From the NCBI GenBank assembly GCA_002633005.1, contig NMRA01000050.1, forward strand, positions 195,710 to 259,709: a stretch of 64,000 nt of DNA. Reading direction: 5' to 3'. The position numbers and the translations under genes were made by a program. Positions 22,202 through 36,400 of the stretch are shown one piece after another. Origin of the DNA: Phoronis australis (lineage: Eukaryota > Phoronida > Phoronidae). The notes beneath the pieces were generated by a model. The model saw nothing but the letters and a program-made list of their open reading frames with translations. It had not been told where the DNA came from and searched no databases. The number at the start of each line of letters is the position of its first letter. The stretch's first letter is position 1.

Positions 22202-22887
22202 TTTCAGGCTACTACAAACTAAACGATGACCCTAAATTCAACGTAATTAAGCTATGTAACAACCTAGCTTGTCATAGAATATTCGTCGATGGTAAGTGGT
22301 CATGACAATTTTAGGAAACCAGCACGAAAACTACAGTACAAGAGATCCTCACAGTAAACTCAACACCAAAAGAACATGGCGGGAAATTCTTAACCCCGTA
22401 AACGTCATTTCCGGAGTAGGGCACGAATAATTAATAAAATAACGAGAAGTCGTAATTAACTGAAACATATGTCTGGGATAATCAAGGAGCTGTATTTTTA
22501 CTAAAATTGACATGGAAACTGAGGTTGCCGTCGCCTTTGAAGATCTTGTAGGTAAATTACAAGCGGCAGCTTTTGTAGGAAACAGTTTACAAATTGCATG
22601 ACAAAAAGATCATATTTATGGAAATTACGGAGAGCTCTGTGAAAAAACTCAAAACATAATATCAAACATCTAGATTTTATGCCAAATAAAGAGGCTGAGT
22701 CACTAAGTAAAATGGTGTAATCTGGTTTCGTAATCACAGGTACATAGCCAGAGAACTTGTCGGTCAATTCGACAATGTCACTGATAACAGCGAGAGCAGT
22801 AGGCCTATACCTCTTGATTAAATGTTATCAGGTACACTCTTTCGCAGTGCTACGAAATTATCAGAAAGCTTACATCACGCTGTCAGA

Positions 22888-22973
22888 ATGGTAGTGCGAG
22901 ATTTTTTGGGGCTTGCGACAAGTATTCCGCCCTGGACTGTTTTCCTTGCGATCGTCATCGTGATGATCTGTAT
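22888..22973 (+). CDS. P450-1 exon 1, start codon and membrane anchor
   Basis: The ATG opens MVVRDFLGLATSIPPW, then a hydrophobic run (TVFLAIVIVMICM) that anchors the protein in the ER membrane. The gtaagt donor leaves phase 2. The exon is 86 bases, the same length as exon 1 of the second P450. Confidence 0.85.
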
Positions 22974-25900
22974 GTAAGTATAATGCTCACCAACATATCA
23001 GATTAACGCTGTATAGTGTTGAGTAGCCTCGAGTTTTATTCACTGAGGTCAGTGAAATGTGCCGTTCTCGTGCAGGCCTCGGTGTTCGATCATCGGCGGC
23101 TTTGGCCTAGGATTCACTTTGGCCTCGGATTCACTGGACTGGCTTTGTTGCTATAGCTTACACCTGATAACTGTTACGGAGAACTGTGGTTCCTCCGAAA
23201 TAGTTCCTTGTGTCGAAGAATTATTATGTAGTTTGACATGAATGAATGACCTGCTTTCACGGCACAGATATACACTGTCGTCAAGCGCAGTATCGTAAAA
23301 TTACACACGATGTTACACGAATTAAGGGGAGTCGTGTCTGACAGAGGCGTTCAGGTGCGCGTGCACTGCTACATTGGCGTTCTTGTTTTCGTGTCATCTA
23401 CAAAGTAATTGTATTCAGGTCACTTATTCCATTCAAAATATCAACACAGGAATATTTTGTTGCATCGAATGCACAAACAGGCGCAGGCTCACTTTAAACG
23501 CGCCAGTGGTACAGAAATTTAATCACTAGCTTGCGAGATATTTTCTGTCATTCGACTTCCGTTTTCTAGCAATTTCATCGTACGTACGTCACGGCAGCTC
23601 AGCTAACTAATCCATTCGGCTAAACGGCACCATTCCATTTCCATGGTGATCCTAAATCTTTTTATTTTCAGCTACGTAAATATGGTTTACGTGAACAACT
23701 TCTCTCGTCGCCACGGACAAGCTGGACCACTGCCTTTTCCCCTCCTGGGACATTTTCCGTATATTGTGAAAAATGCAAGTATTCTCTTTTTCAAAGTAGA
23801 TCTAGATGTAGAAATGCCTTGAATACGTAAACCGTTATTGTCGTTAATGACAATTGACCAGATTAAGTTAATTTAAGGGACGAATAAAAAAGAACAGAAA
23901 TGGCCTGCTTACGACTATTACCAGAATATGAACAATATGTTATCATGTCATTGCATGCATGTACGAGAATCCTCTGATGATAAAAGCACGAATGTAAGTT
24001 CAAGCAAAAGTATTTATACTGAATAACAAAATAACGAACGTAGGTTTATTCGTTGCTCCTAAGGTAACTAAAGTGTTTTAAAAAGAGACGAATTATGAGA
24101 ATTACATACACAGTAATTATATGCAATGCTACTTGTGTGTAATGTACCGTATTCTATACACACTGTACATGGCGATCAACAAAACTTCAGCTTGAGGTAA
24201 GTTCTTAGGTGATTAATTTATTGTGCAAGAATCAGCTGCAGTGCATGTTTTATGTTTGTAAGCTCCCCTTGCACTTGATACAAAAATCAAAGTACTCATG
24301 CCAACTTTTCCTGTATTCAAGGGAATGATACAGTGTCACATGATGTGGGTGAAGAAGTACGGCAAAGTGGTGGGGTGAGTCACCTAGTGTCCTTGTCCAT
24401 TTGGTAAATTCACTTACGTCTGTCTAAGTCAAACGGGATAGACTACATGACGATCAATGACTACTTATCTTAATTATCAACCTACATGGCAGGTCACGAG
24501 ATTTTGCCTCCCCAGCCAGTAATCAGGACTACCAGTATTCAAGTTTTGTAAACTGAATTCCTGTTTTAGTAGAAACAGCAGCTCTTGTATAAGAGAAAAG
24601 TAATCAACACCCCCACCCCTTGAGATGCTACAATGCAGTCACTTGCTGTGTTAATAGACATAATTCAGGAAGTCACAAATGGAATTATAGTTTGCTACAG
24701 GTGAATGTTTTCCTAGTGTTATTAATTTATAAGCTCTACTGTCGTTGAGAATAATCATTTTATCGTCTAAGTCGTGTCCGCACTACGATTAATCCTAAAG
24801 CAACGTACGCCATTTTAACACGCCCTCGTTACAGCCGAGCGTCCACACTTTTACACGTTCTCTATAGGCAAACATGGTATGAAAATGACTAGACAACCCT
24901 GTCAGTGTAACTGAATAAGTACACGTACACAGCTAATAGTTATTTTTGCATTGTCTGCAGGCTTGCATCCACACTACGACTTGCGCAGGGGCTAGTTACC
25001 CTAGAACAAGTAAGTTGTCACACGGCGTGTGACAAATTAATCTAATGATAGGCGCTACCACAATACTGCTATACCTAGCTTTACAGCTCGCCCCCGGAGT
25101 AACTTGCTCGGACGCAACTCATACGTCGTAGTGTCCGGTCCTTTAAACGAACTCGACAAGTGCAGGTTTACCACAGTCCCAGTAACGAGCACTCCATGTC
25201 TGGCGATGGGACTGTTATATTTATTGTTGCCATTTGTTATTGTCGCCATTCATAATTGCTATTAATTGCACGCAGCTAGATTTAAGTGTATTTCGCGCGC
25301 TATTACACTTTGTTTTCCAGCCTTTCTTACGGGACTACGAGATCAATGATTGTGGCAGATCCAGAATTACTTCGGGAAATTATGACGAAGCAGTCACACC
25401 ACTTCGTTAACAGAGAGGTACGACGGAACTACTCCAAGCATTAAAAGTCGCCAGGTTTCGATGCAGGCAACAAATTTTGGTGTGCGCTTCGTACGTGCTC
25501 ACCTGGCTTCAGACTTTGATTCAGGTGTGTCCAGACAGTGAAAAGAAGCAGCAACCGTAAATTATTTGTTATCTAAGCCAGACCACCCTCCCGCTAGGAC
25601 ATCGCTAACAAGCAAGACTTCGTGTATTTTAAATGAGAACACACGTGATTCTGACTAGATTTTAGCTAGGTCTTAGCGTAGGTCCTAGCGCTACTGAACA
25701 CACGCCAGGACTCCTGATAGGCGAATAATGCATAAATTTTGTCAATTTGTGTTTCAGGCTATGCTTACTGGAACAGTTCTGGATCATCATTTAATGAACC
25801 TTAAAGATGAACGTTGGAAAAACGTCCGCAGTATTATGAGTCCGACGTTTACATCCGGGAAGTTAAGACTGGTAATAATATTAATTGCAAAAATAGTAGT

Positions 25901-27382
25901 GCGAAGTATTAGCCCAGAAAACGATTCTTTATATCTCTTCGGCTACATAAGCAAACGTGGAATTTGTAAATATTTATTGATGATTCGGCTTCACGAGCAC
26001 GTGATACATACTAAGCAGTGAGAATAGTCCTACACGAGCCCTTTATATGTTCATGAAAGTTATCTTGAGTGACATTATCGGCGAGAAAAGCAATAAACCA
26101 TTCTCAGCACGGATTCGAACCCGCAGCCTTGGAGGGCGTAGTCAGATCCCTTGTAATGCAGGTTCAATTCATTGGTCTAACACCGTCTCCATACACCTTC
26201 CTGCTACAATGTCGGAACGTTTCCACTGCTACGCGGTGGTAGGTGCTTATGCCTTACAAAACACACTTTTTGAAATATCAGTGGACGATCAAGGACATAA
26301 TGTTTCATGTATTTCGTACTGCGAAGAAGCATCCACGATAAATACACGAAACGTACCAAAAGTGGTGTAAATGAAATGAAATACCCAGAGACGTAATTCC
26401 GCGGGAAACTGTCGCGTGAGATACTATTTCATCTACGCCAATCGAGATACGTTTTGTATTTATAAACTATTTTGGGAAAGTTTGAAGTGATGGAGCCGGC
26501 TAGCGACGTGGAGTTGACATTCACTTACTTTCTGTACTTTCCATGTCCTAGTATTCAGCGCACTGTAGTCCCGGGAGTGCAAAACGGAACTTACATTATC
26601 ACATGACCGTATTGCACGCATCTTATTCAACACGTACGAGATAAAGCCAGTGACTGCGGTTGATTAAGTAGCTGAAATTCGACCCTAGCCCGTGTCAAAA
26701 ATCTACAATAAATCAGTCAACTTAAACAAATGAAACAATGGGAGGGACTGACCGTGGGACTTGTTCTTTTTCTTCTTTTAAGTCAATGAACCATTATGTA
26801 AAAATTGAATTTCTGTCCACCAAATCTGAGTTGGGATCAATCGGAATTCACTTCCATGCTCTCATTATACTAGAGAGCGCCAATGTGAAAATTCCTTATT
26901 GGCGGTTTGCAAAAAGATAGAGGAAGCAGTGTGGCCTGGTTGATCAGTGCCCGCCTTCTTTACTCGAGGTCGTGGGTTCAAGTCCCACCATATCACACTG
27001 CTAAGCCCTTGAGCCAGGTTTCTAGCTCCTCAGCTCGGTTTTAACCGTACAGGTATATTAATAAAGCATAAAAATATTTTCAGGTGATCAGTGCACATGC
27101 GAGGCCTGCGCACGTCTGGTAGAACGTGTATCAGACCGCCTGCAATTATATTTATTATTTGCAAAAAGATAACAAAACATAATTGATTTTCATGTTTTCA
27201 AGCTCTGGTCGAAGGAAATAGCTCAGTGAAGAAGTCTATCCGATACCAAAATAATCCCAAAATGCGTTTTGATCGTGAAACCTATAATGTCCATTTTAAA
27301 GGAGTTCATAACACAAACAAGAACGTGTCGCAAACCAATAAAACAGTTGAATCATCCATAGTGTGAGTAGTCAGAATATATA

Positions 27383-27452
<70 letters not shown>

Positions 27453-30400
27453 CATATGTCCATAGTGTGACTAGTCAGTATATTTTCAGGTGTCTCAACT
27501 TGTCAATCAAGCCAATGAAACCTTTCTACAGAATTTGTCCAAATACGCAGAAAACGACCAGGAATTTGAAGCAAAAGAGTAAGGGTATAACGAGACTGGT
27601 TCAAAAAGTTCGTGAAACTTTTGGAGGAATTTTTCGTTGTTTTCATGTTTGGTTTTGATTGCACCCATAGTAATAAATCCATCGGGGTGGTAATGTCTTC
27701 AATCAGGGTAGTGAACGGAAAAACGCAGAAACACAGCAAATCCATGCATGCCCTGATTGAGTCATCATCAAGTTCTGAACAATCACAATGTGCACGTATC
27801 AGTTATTGTCACACAACCACGACTACATAACGGCAGGGCGTTGGTGGTGGTCATATTCACAATTAGAATAGTAACTAAGAACAGTGATAAAACAGACCTG
27901 TTTGTTGAGTTTTTGTAAGATGCCTGGCACTAAAGACTTGTCCAAGCATTTGTGAAGATTTCCTGTTGCTGACTTAGCAGTCTATGCCGAGTATATCAAT
28001 CTAGGCACACCAAGGGAACACGCTCTTCCCGTTTTTCCCTGCTTAAATGTAGGGCTTCCTTACTGTATCATACCTATCCTTTCAGATTGTTCTCTAACTT
28101 TACAATAGACGTAATTACGGCTACAACGTGTGGAATTCACGTGGACTCTCAGACCAATCCGGATGACCCAACTGTGCATCACTTCAAGAAAGCAATGGAC
28201 TTCCGGGACCCCTTTCTTTTGCTTATATGTATGTGATTAATATGATTTACCCAATTATTTCAACATTTTCATTAGTCTTCCCTAGTTGAAGTTCTTTTGT
28301 GATTATAGTTATTATCAGGTATGACTGATGGAGATGGGGATGCCAAAACAATGGACTCAAACATTTTTAAAATGGCTACTGGTGGCGCAAAGTACGTCGA
28401 TTCCATCCGAAAATAAGAAGAAATCGTTGTCTCCTTTAAAGAAACCCATTTGCTATTTTCATTAAAATCCACCAACGAATGAACCTGATCGCCCCTAGAT
28501 ACAGGAAACGGTAATATGAACCCACCTAGGTATACGTGGAGGGAATAAAAAGGTTCTGTATAGTCCAAGATTGAAAATGCATAGTTATATCGTCAGTGTA
28601 CCATTGACGTTCTACATATCCACGTAATATTTGTCAAGCTACCGAAATTTATGAAATACTTTTCCCTTGTGTAATACTACACAGACATGATTCGACATGG
28701 GAAATCATCGGAGTCGACCAACGGTATTTACACTCGCTGCCTTCTGACAAACCATTTGATCTACACCTTTTGAAAGGCACCAGGGCCTACTGTAACACCT
28801 GGCATGTAAAGCCGTGGCGTTGTATTCGGGTATGACAAATATTCCAGTAATAGGCTACCCCCTTATATTTGGGACGTTCGATTTCTGGCGTGAATAATTA
28901 ATATTTTGATTATAAAATTCGAATCACATGTTGCAATTTTTTATTTGTTTCTTTTGTCTGATTCAATTTATTCATGCAAGGGTTTTAAAACAACCAACAG
29001 CTCTTTAACTTTGGCTGTAATTAATATTTTGGCCATAGCTGTTTGGCAGAAAACACACGAAAAACCTTGGCTTTACATTCGAGGTTGTCTCATTTTACGT
29101 ATTTCCCCCAAAATGCATCTTTCTTCCTCAAAAGCTCTAAGGTATTATAATCAAGGTTTTATGGTAATTAAATCTTTGCATTGTCGTGGAAATTTCATTT
29201 TATTTACTTATTTTTAAGTAGTTTTAACTATATTAAAATATCCTCTCAATCAATTTAATCGAAACGTGTGATTTGAGCCTGGTATTGAAACCAAGTGTAT
29301 CATCGGTGTATTCCAATTGTGTCTTGTCCTGCAGCACCCCTAGTAGCCAATTTGTGCAACTGTGCCTTGTTTCTTTCATTGTTGAACTCACAGAGGACCT
29401 ATCATGGTGCAACAGTGCTTTAATATATATGCAAGTACCCCATAAAATTTGTTCTGAATTCTCTGTTTCTTCCTTAGGAATACTTTGACAGAATTGTATT
29501 GAGTACAAAATTACAGTGAACCGTTTGTGATACAACAATCAGATGTCAGAACAACGTATTTCTCGTGTTGCTTTTTGCAGTTATTTTCCGGAAACAAGCG
29601 CGTTGGATATTGGGATTGGCTGAATTGATAGGACGGACTACTTTTATTAGTTATGTGCCGTACATTGAACGTCTCGTCGATCAACTTATTCAGGAACGCA
29701 AAGAAAAACAAGGGAGTGAGGTACGAATCCGTTTTAATTTATTCTCAGAGATCATGTTTGGAGATACAACTGGACATGTACAATGGAGTCCGATTACACC
29801 CTTGCCGAAGCGATGCAAAATAACCATTCAGAGTTGTGCAGAGTCAGCCAGCACTATCGTGATTAATTACTCGCGCCAGTTACTCAAGTTGATGACCATT
29901 ACAAATTTTGAAAAGACGTTGATTCTTTATTATTATAGCCATCGCTTGTGTAGGTTTTTGCTAAATTGACACTAATGCCTTTGGTGAAACGTTATTGAAA
30001 AACAGTTTCATTAACATGCAGGCCTTCGTGGTCAATGCTAGGAACACACTTGCAATAACTTCTTACCTCTTTCTTCTGATTCAGGAATACAAAGATTTCT
30101 TGAAGTTATTGATAGATGCTAACAAGGAATTTGAAGAACAACAGAATACAAATCCGGAAGGAGGAACAAGAATATCTGGTATGTATTGTTTTGTTCCCAG
30201 CCTAATTCGCACTTCGTGGGAGAAAGGCTTCATTACGAGAACAAAAGTTACCGTTGCCTTAGGTACCCATAATGCTTGTTATTTCGTGAAGGAGCACAGA
30301 ACAGTTATCACAGTGGTTTGCCTATCAGAAGAGACGTCAATGGATTCGTCACTCTTTCTTTACTCTCTCAAAAACTGCAGGCAAAGAATGAAATCCTACA

Positions 30401-33400
30401 GATGAGCACAGAAACTCTATTCTGACCCTTTCACTCCTGCTGAAAACCAAGCTAGACTAAGGAAAATAGGGGCAAAAAAAATGCAAAATCGGCACTTTTC
30501 ACCCCAAAACCACCGTGCCGATGCTCGACTAAAGCCAACATAACATTCCGAAAGAAAATTTCCTATCGTTTCCAAAAATGTGGTCCAAAAGTACTGTCAA
30601 CCAACTAGTTTTTTTTTGCAAATCTGGCTTGTTTGAGGGCTACTAGAAATCGCGGCCAATTTCTCAGTCGCTACCCAGCAATGCTCAATTGCAACAGGGA
30701 GCCGCCATCTTGAAAAGGAGTGCAGCTACAGCCGAGCAATAGGTCTTTTTTCACTCTCAACATGCTCACAGTTACAAAAGAAAACACATTCACTTGGCCT
30801 ACATGCAATTCCTAACAAAAAACTGCCCCCAAGATTTGGCCTACTCCTAAATTTTAATATTTTGGGAGTGCAAATTGGCCGCGGCCACACGCTAAATGTT
30901 CAGTGCCAACGAATCATCTCGAGCCGATAGTGAAAAGATTGAAAGGCTTCTCTTAAAAAGATATCGTCGGTGGTTATCTTGCCTTGGGAAATCAAATTAC
31001 GATATTCTGCTGTATTATATCGGATGTGAAGGTTACACTTATTGCTGTATTACACATGACAACTTCCATATCCGGATGACTACCAACGGGGTCTGCTCCG
31101 GCCCGCAAAATACTACAGAAATCAGGATCTTGGAACGTATGCCGTTATTTAGCAAATACGTCAATAATTGTGTACGATAGAGAACAAACCAGAGGTACTC
31201 AAAATGTCCCGTGATTTCCCATCATGACAGCTGGGCGGAAGCCAAATTCATCTTCAGAGTAGAGTTACCTCATGAATGAGAATGAAGAGGACTTTCAACA
31301 GGAAGTTTGTAAGACGATTAAGCTGTTATTTAATTAAACTTTTGTCACCCTAATGGTTTTTATTAGTTGTGTACTTCCTGGTAATAACCGAACTGGCCGG
31401 TAGGATGGGAAAAAGACTTTTGTCTTGTGACCATTGTTTCATTACTATCCAAGGAATGTCTAAAGACGAAATGACTGCCAACATCATGCTCTTCTTTTTG
31501 GCTGGTTTCGACACAACTTCTGAAGTTCTGCAGTTTATGTCCTATCTACTCGCTACCAACCCCGAGTGGCAAGATAAAGTGATCGAGGAACTCGACGAAA
31601 AGCTTCAAGGGGTAATGTAGAAGATTTTTCTACCTTACAAAATTTTAGCATGAATGAAATTTCCATTTCCGAGAACTATTATGAAAAGCTGAACATCAAA
31701 AGCAGGCCAAATTTCTTTTCTATAGGAAATCTGTTATACACTTTATATGATTATGCATTAGATATCCACGGATCGTTTTCCTTAAACCATTGCTTTCCAG
31801 TGCTAATAAGTCATGCATTAAATACACGGTATCTGTGTCCTTGGGTGTTTTTCATATGATCTACAATATTCATTCATCATGAGATTTCACTCTCTCAATA
31901 GAAGCGTCTTCCGAGATAAGTTGAAGCATCAGTATTGGATTAACTTTCGTATTTTGTGGAGTTGAAGGTTAAGCATTACTACAAGTGCATTTGAAGAATT
32001 TGCTTTTTAAATAATCGTAACTCTGATTTCCCACTGACTCTTCTTGCCGATATTAAAAATAACATTATATTCACATTGCTAGTTTTGGAGCCTGCAAGTA
32101 CCTACGTCTTCAAGAAGCATGCCTTCTTTTTGAAGCGCCACCTGTCAAGTTGTAGTTGAGATAGCAGCAAAGACGGCGTGGTCTTGAGTCTAAATCATGC
32201 GGGTTTATTCATTTCAGGAAAAACCCAATCACGACAATGTTCAAACGCTTAACATTATGGAAATGTGCTATAGTGAAGCAATGAGAATGTACCCTCCGGG
32301 ATGGGTGTAAGTTGATGTTGTGAATCTACACCTGGCTGAGTGTTCTTCATCACAAAAACTGGAGAAAATGTGAGAGGCACGAAGACCCGTTTTGAACCGT
32401 ACAACGTGACCAGTTCTATCCAATATGTCACGATTTATAATTTGAGGTCACCTAGTGTTTTCAGAAAAAAGGAAATTTTTATGCATTTTATAAAGTCCCC
32501 TTCATACGTATTCATGGTCAGTGAAAACGACTTCAAAATGCAACTTCCATGAAAACACTCACCAAAGTGGAATTGATGTCCATAGACAAAATTGCGTTTT
32601 TTATAACATCTTTTCTTTACGTTTTCATAACAAATTTCGTCCACGCGTACACTGTGTCGTAATGCGTATCGTTTCCCATCTACACGGAAACGTTCACTTT
32701 TAACCAAAAAGCGCAACCTGGTCTTTGCTTTTTTAAATGTGTGTCCGTCCACACGAACACGCTGATACGACAGTGACGTTAACGTCTTAGAAATGTTGGA
32801 TTCTGCTGATCTCACGAAAACGGCGAAGTCCATTATAGACAGCGTTTTTTCCAGTTGTCGTTTTCAGTTTCCACTGCACGTCCATTGACGGAAGCTTATC
32901 CGCGACGCAAAAAGTGCATTTTCAACTTAAATCGCCTGGATAGTACCTAAAATGCATATTCACTGTACTGGACGTGTTGACTGAAAAAGCACAAACTTTT
33001 CGAAAACGTTAACGTCACGACCGTATTAGCGTTATAGCGTTGACGGGAAACGTCTTGAAAACGCAATTAAAAACTTGGCGCGCTTTTGATCGTGCACTCG
33101 TATTGGTGAGAACGAAAGAACGATACAAAAACGAAAAGTGCTGATCAATGAACTCTTTAGAAGCGCGGAGAAAAATGAAAACGCAAAATGTATGCGGTTC
33201 CTAAATTTACCTGCATCCTGTCCCATTAGGATAGTTCTAGATTTTGCGCAGTCTCACCATACATGTAACGAGATTGCGTATTTCACATTGCTGGCAAAAG
33301 CTTTACACGCATTTGGTGACTTCAGGTAAAACGCAGGTATGGCATATTGAGCCCTGTAACTAGCGAAGAAAAAATATGATCTCAAACAGCTACACACACC

Positions 33401-36400
33401 ATTCTTTTTTCGATGTTTTCCATAACTTGTAATCAAAGCGGGACGAGATTGCAAAAGCGGATCACGGAAATGAGTTTTGTCGTTTGCGTTTTATTTTGCG
33501 TTCCAGTGTCGACAGAATAGCTACAGATGACGTCACTATTAATGGAACTTTCATCTCAAAGAATACGCGAGTTTTGATTCCATGCTGGCAGATCCACCAC
33601 GATCCGGGGAACTACTCCAATCCAGATGAGTTCAAACCGGAAAGGTGAGCAACAACACACACTATGGAGCCTAACACAGCCACTGCTTTTTTAAAGGTAG
33701 TCGAAAGGGTAGGATAAACCGTGGAACATCGCGAACATTTAAAAAGCTTCATAATCTAATCAAAACCTGGAGTATGATTGCTTTTTCGCTCTGAGACTCG
33801 GGTGTGGTTTATTTATTCAATTGTTTTGATGCAAAAGTTGAACATGACTTAGGCCTGTACACGAAATCCCCATTTACTTGTGATTAGTGGTACGGAAGAA
33901 CAATCACGCACCTGCAACTAAATAGACGAAATATCATTTTTCGAAAGAGAAGAGGATTTAATTAAGAATTACTGAGATATTTTGTTTCGTGTTATATTAT
34001 CTGAGAATTATTGGGTGTAAGCAAATTAATAAAACGGTATCCACTTAATAATTGTGAAAAAACAACCAATATATCGGCGTACACAGTTACTAACGTATAA
34101 TGTGTCTCCTCTGTGTATCACGTATTTTATATTTCGCTGTAGCATTTTACAGCATACTCCTGACGAAGAGCACACCGTTAGAAATGTTCGAGTTTTCACA
34201 TATCTACCGTCTACATGTCGTTTTAGTAGTTACCAGTTTGAGGTTAAGTAAGACCTTACAGAGGAACGTAAGTTCATGATCAGTTTCCAGAATTCTAGAC
34301 CGTGTCAACCAGTTAAAGTATATATTTATAAAAAGAAGAAAAACTCGGGATTATACAATTACACTTAATACTTACGTGTCATTGGTATTAAAATGAGGCC
34401 ACCGTTTTTAAATCAAACTTTTAATTTTAATAAAGGTACGTTTACAGTGGCGGATTTAGATGGGCCAAAGGGGCCATTNAAAGGGGCCATTGCCCCCCCC
34501 CCCCTAAAATTCTCCCAGATTACATTTGGCAGTTCGGCGGTGCGAATGTCTGACTGGAAAATCCTGGCTAATACTCTGCCCTGGCGCCTAACTAAAAATC
34601 CTAGATCCGCCCCCGGTTTACTACACTAATACGCCTCAACCGGTTTTAATGAAGCTACCTTTTCATAAAAATACTGATATCTCTCCAAAACGATGTCACA
34701 AATTTTCGACCATTCATTGAGTTTGGTTTCTACGCCAAATTAACTCGTAAAACGTAACAGTTGTATTGGTCTATGGTACAGTAAAATAGGACTTAGACAA
34801 ATCTTAACAGTGTTTTTAAGATTGATAAGTAAATACTTAAAGTAGAAATCCACCAATTATTTTTCGAGAGCTGGTGTTCCTAAGTTCAAATTAAGTCGAT
34901 ATGCGGAAGCCAAGAAAAAGTCAAAACACCGCGAGTCTTCAAGATCTCACGTTTTTTGTTTAATTTTTCGGTGAAAATTTGTTTTTGGTCAACGTTTCCT
35001 ATAAATGCCTTAACCGTATCCGATATTTCAACTGCCATTCGCAATGCCAATTGAATTTGTTGTGCTTAATTGAGTTGATGATCAGAAAAATGTGTTGATT
35101 TTGTAAGTCTAGTCACAGTGCATGGAGTTAAACTAGGTCAACGGCGAGGCCAACAGTAAATAGGTCCACAGTTCATTGTGATATATGCGCCGGTGAGGCT
35201 GATGTCAATAAACCAATGGACAAATAAAAATCGTTAAATGGTTAAACCGCGCCCTGGGATTGAGACTGAAACAGTGAAACGTCTAATTAATGATAAAATG
35301 AATTTGAGGATTTTTTCACAACCTGCTATGTTCGTAAACACGAACTGCCGGTCTTCCGCCGAGCAGCGACTCTGACTCGGTTCATTAGTTCTGAAGTGTC
35401 GTATGTACGCAAACGCATAATTTCTGCAGGATCAAAACTTGAAGTTCCGTCTTTATTTTCCACAGCATCTCCTTATGTTATGGCTATGAATGAAAGGACT
35501 GTGGTTACACACGGAAATGTTCTATGCCTGGGGAGTGACACCTCTTCGGAACTTTGTACTTCGTGGACAAATTTCAACGCGGTTGAAGTAGGTCTTTGAA
35601 ATCAAATAAACAGGCAAGATTTCGATTTTAAAGTTAAGTAGCAATGAAAATAAAAGGTTCACCCGCACAGGTATTCAGCATTGCAAAATATAAACATTTA
35701 AAAGCAAGGTCCTGCTTATCTTTCACCAGGGCGGCGCAGCACTGAAAAAGTGGGGTCTATAGTCCCCCCCAGCCGCCCCTGCGTTGCACCGCCCATAGAC
35801 AGTGGACGGAGCAGCACTGAAAAAAGTGAGGGCTATATCCCCCAGCCCCTTATGAAGCGCTGCCCATGTTCATCAGCACAATATACCACTGATAAAGCCT
35901 CCGGTAACGCAAGACGTCGTAACCGAAGCTCACCAAAGCACAAGTCTCTCATTTATGCACTGAATAATTCTCTAGATACATGTACACTGTACCGTCTTTA
36001 AAGGTTTACCCCAGAAGCGAAGCAAGCTCGTAATTCGTACACGTACTTGCCATTTGGTATGGGACCACGGAGCTGTATTGGAATGAGACTGGCGCAGATG
36101 GAACTGAAGATGTTGTTTGCGTCTGTTCTTCAGAAATACAAGTTCATTCCGTGTGAGAGAACACAGGTAAAAGCGAATACAGTCGTTGGTTATATCTGTA
36201 GTTACACTAATTGATAGGTAACGCTTTCAGATTCGGGTCTTTTTCAGAGTATAACTTCTTGAATTGAGTGGCAAGGGTTATATAATCAAATCATTACCAA
36301 GGAAGAACCTTGTCCACAAAACATCACGCCCATCGGGAGCTGTCATCTTGCACATGTTTTGTGATGTAACATGGGCGGCGCGGCACTGAAAAAGTGGGGG

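Larger units (their letters stand above)
21019..22536. mobile_element. TTAA-flanked inverted-repeat DNA transposon, Kolobok-like
   Basis: About 140 bases at 21019-21160 recur in reverse complement at about 22536-22380. Shared blocks run in order GG.GA.GGCAACC, TTTCC.TGTCA.TTT, TTATCC.A.ACATAT, TTTTATTAATTA and CTTACTCCGGAAGT.ACGTTTA. TTAA precedes the left end (21015-21018), and TTGA (TCAA on the other strand) borders the right. Inside are a THAP frame on plus and an acidic-protein frame on minus, pointing at each other. TTAA targets together with a THAP protein are the known combination of the Kolobok superfamily. piggyBac also uses TTAA but carries no THAP domain. Both frames are damaged, so this copy is non-autonomous. 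The right end lies about 350 bases before the P450 start codon. Confidence 0.7.

Noticed and set aside
27386-27658. Frame beginning with a long Cys-Val run
   Set aside because: It is the TG microsatellite read as codons, then P450 exon 6 in the wrong phase.
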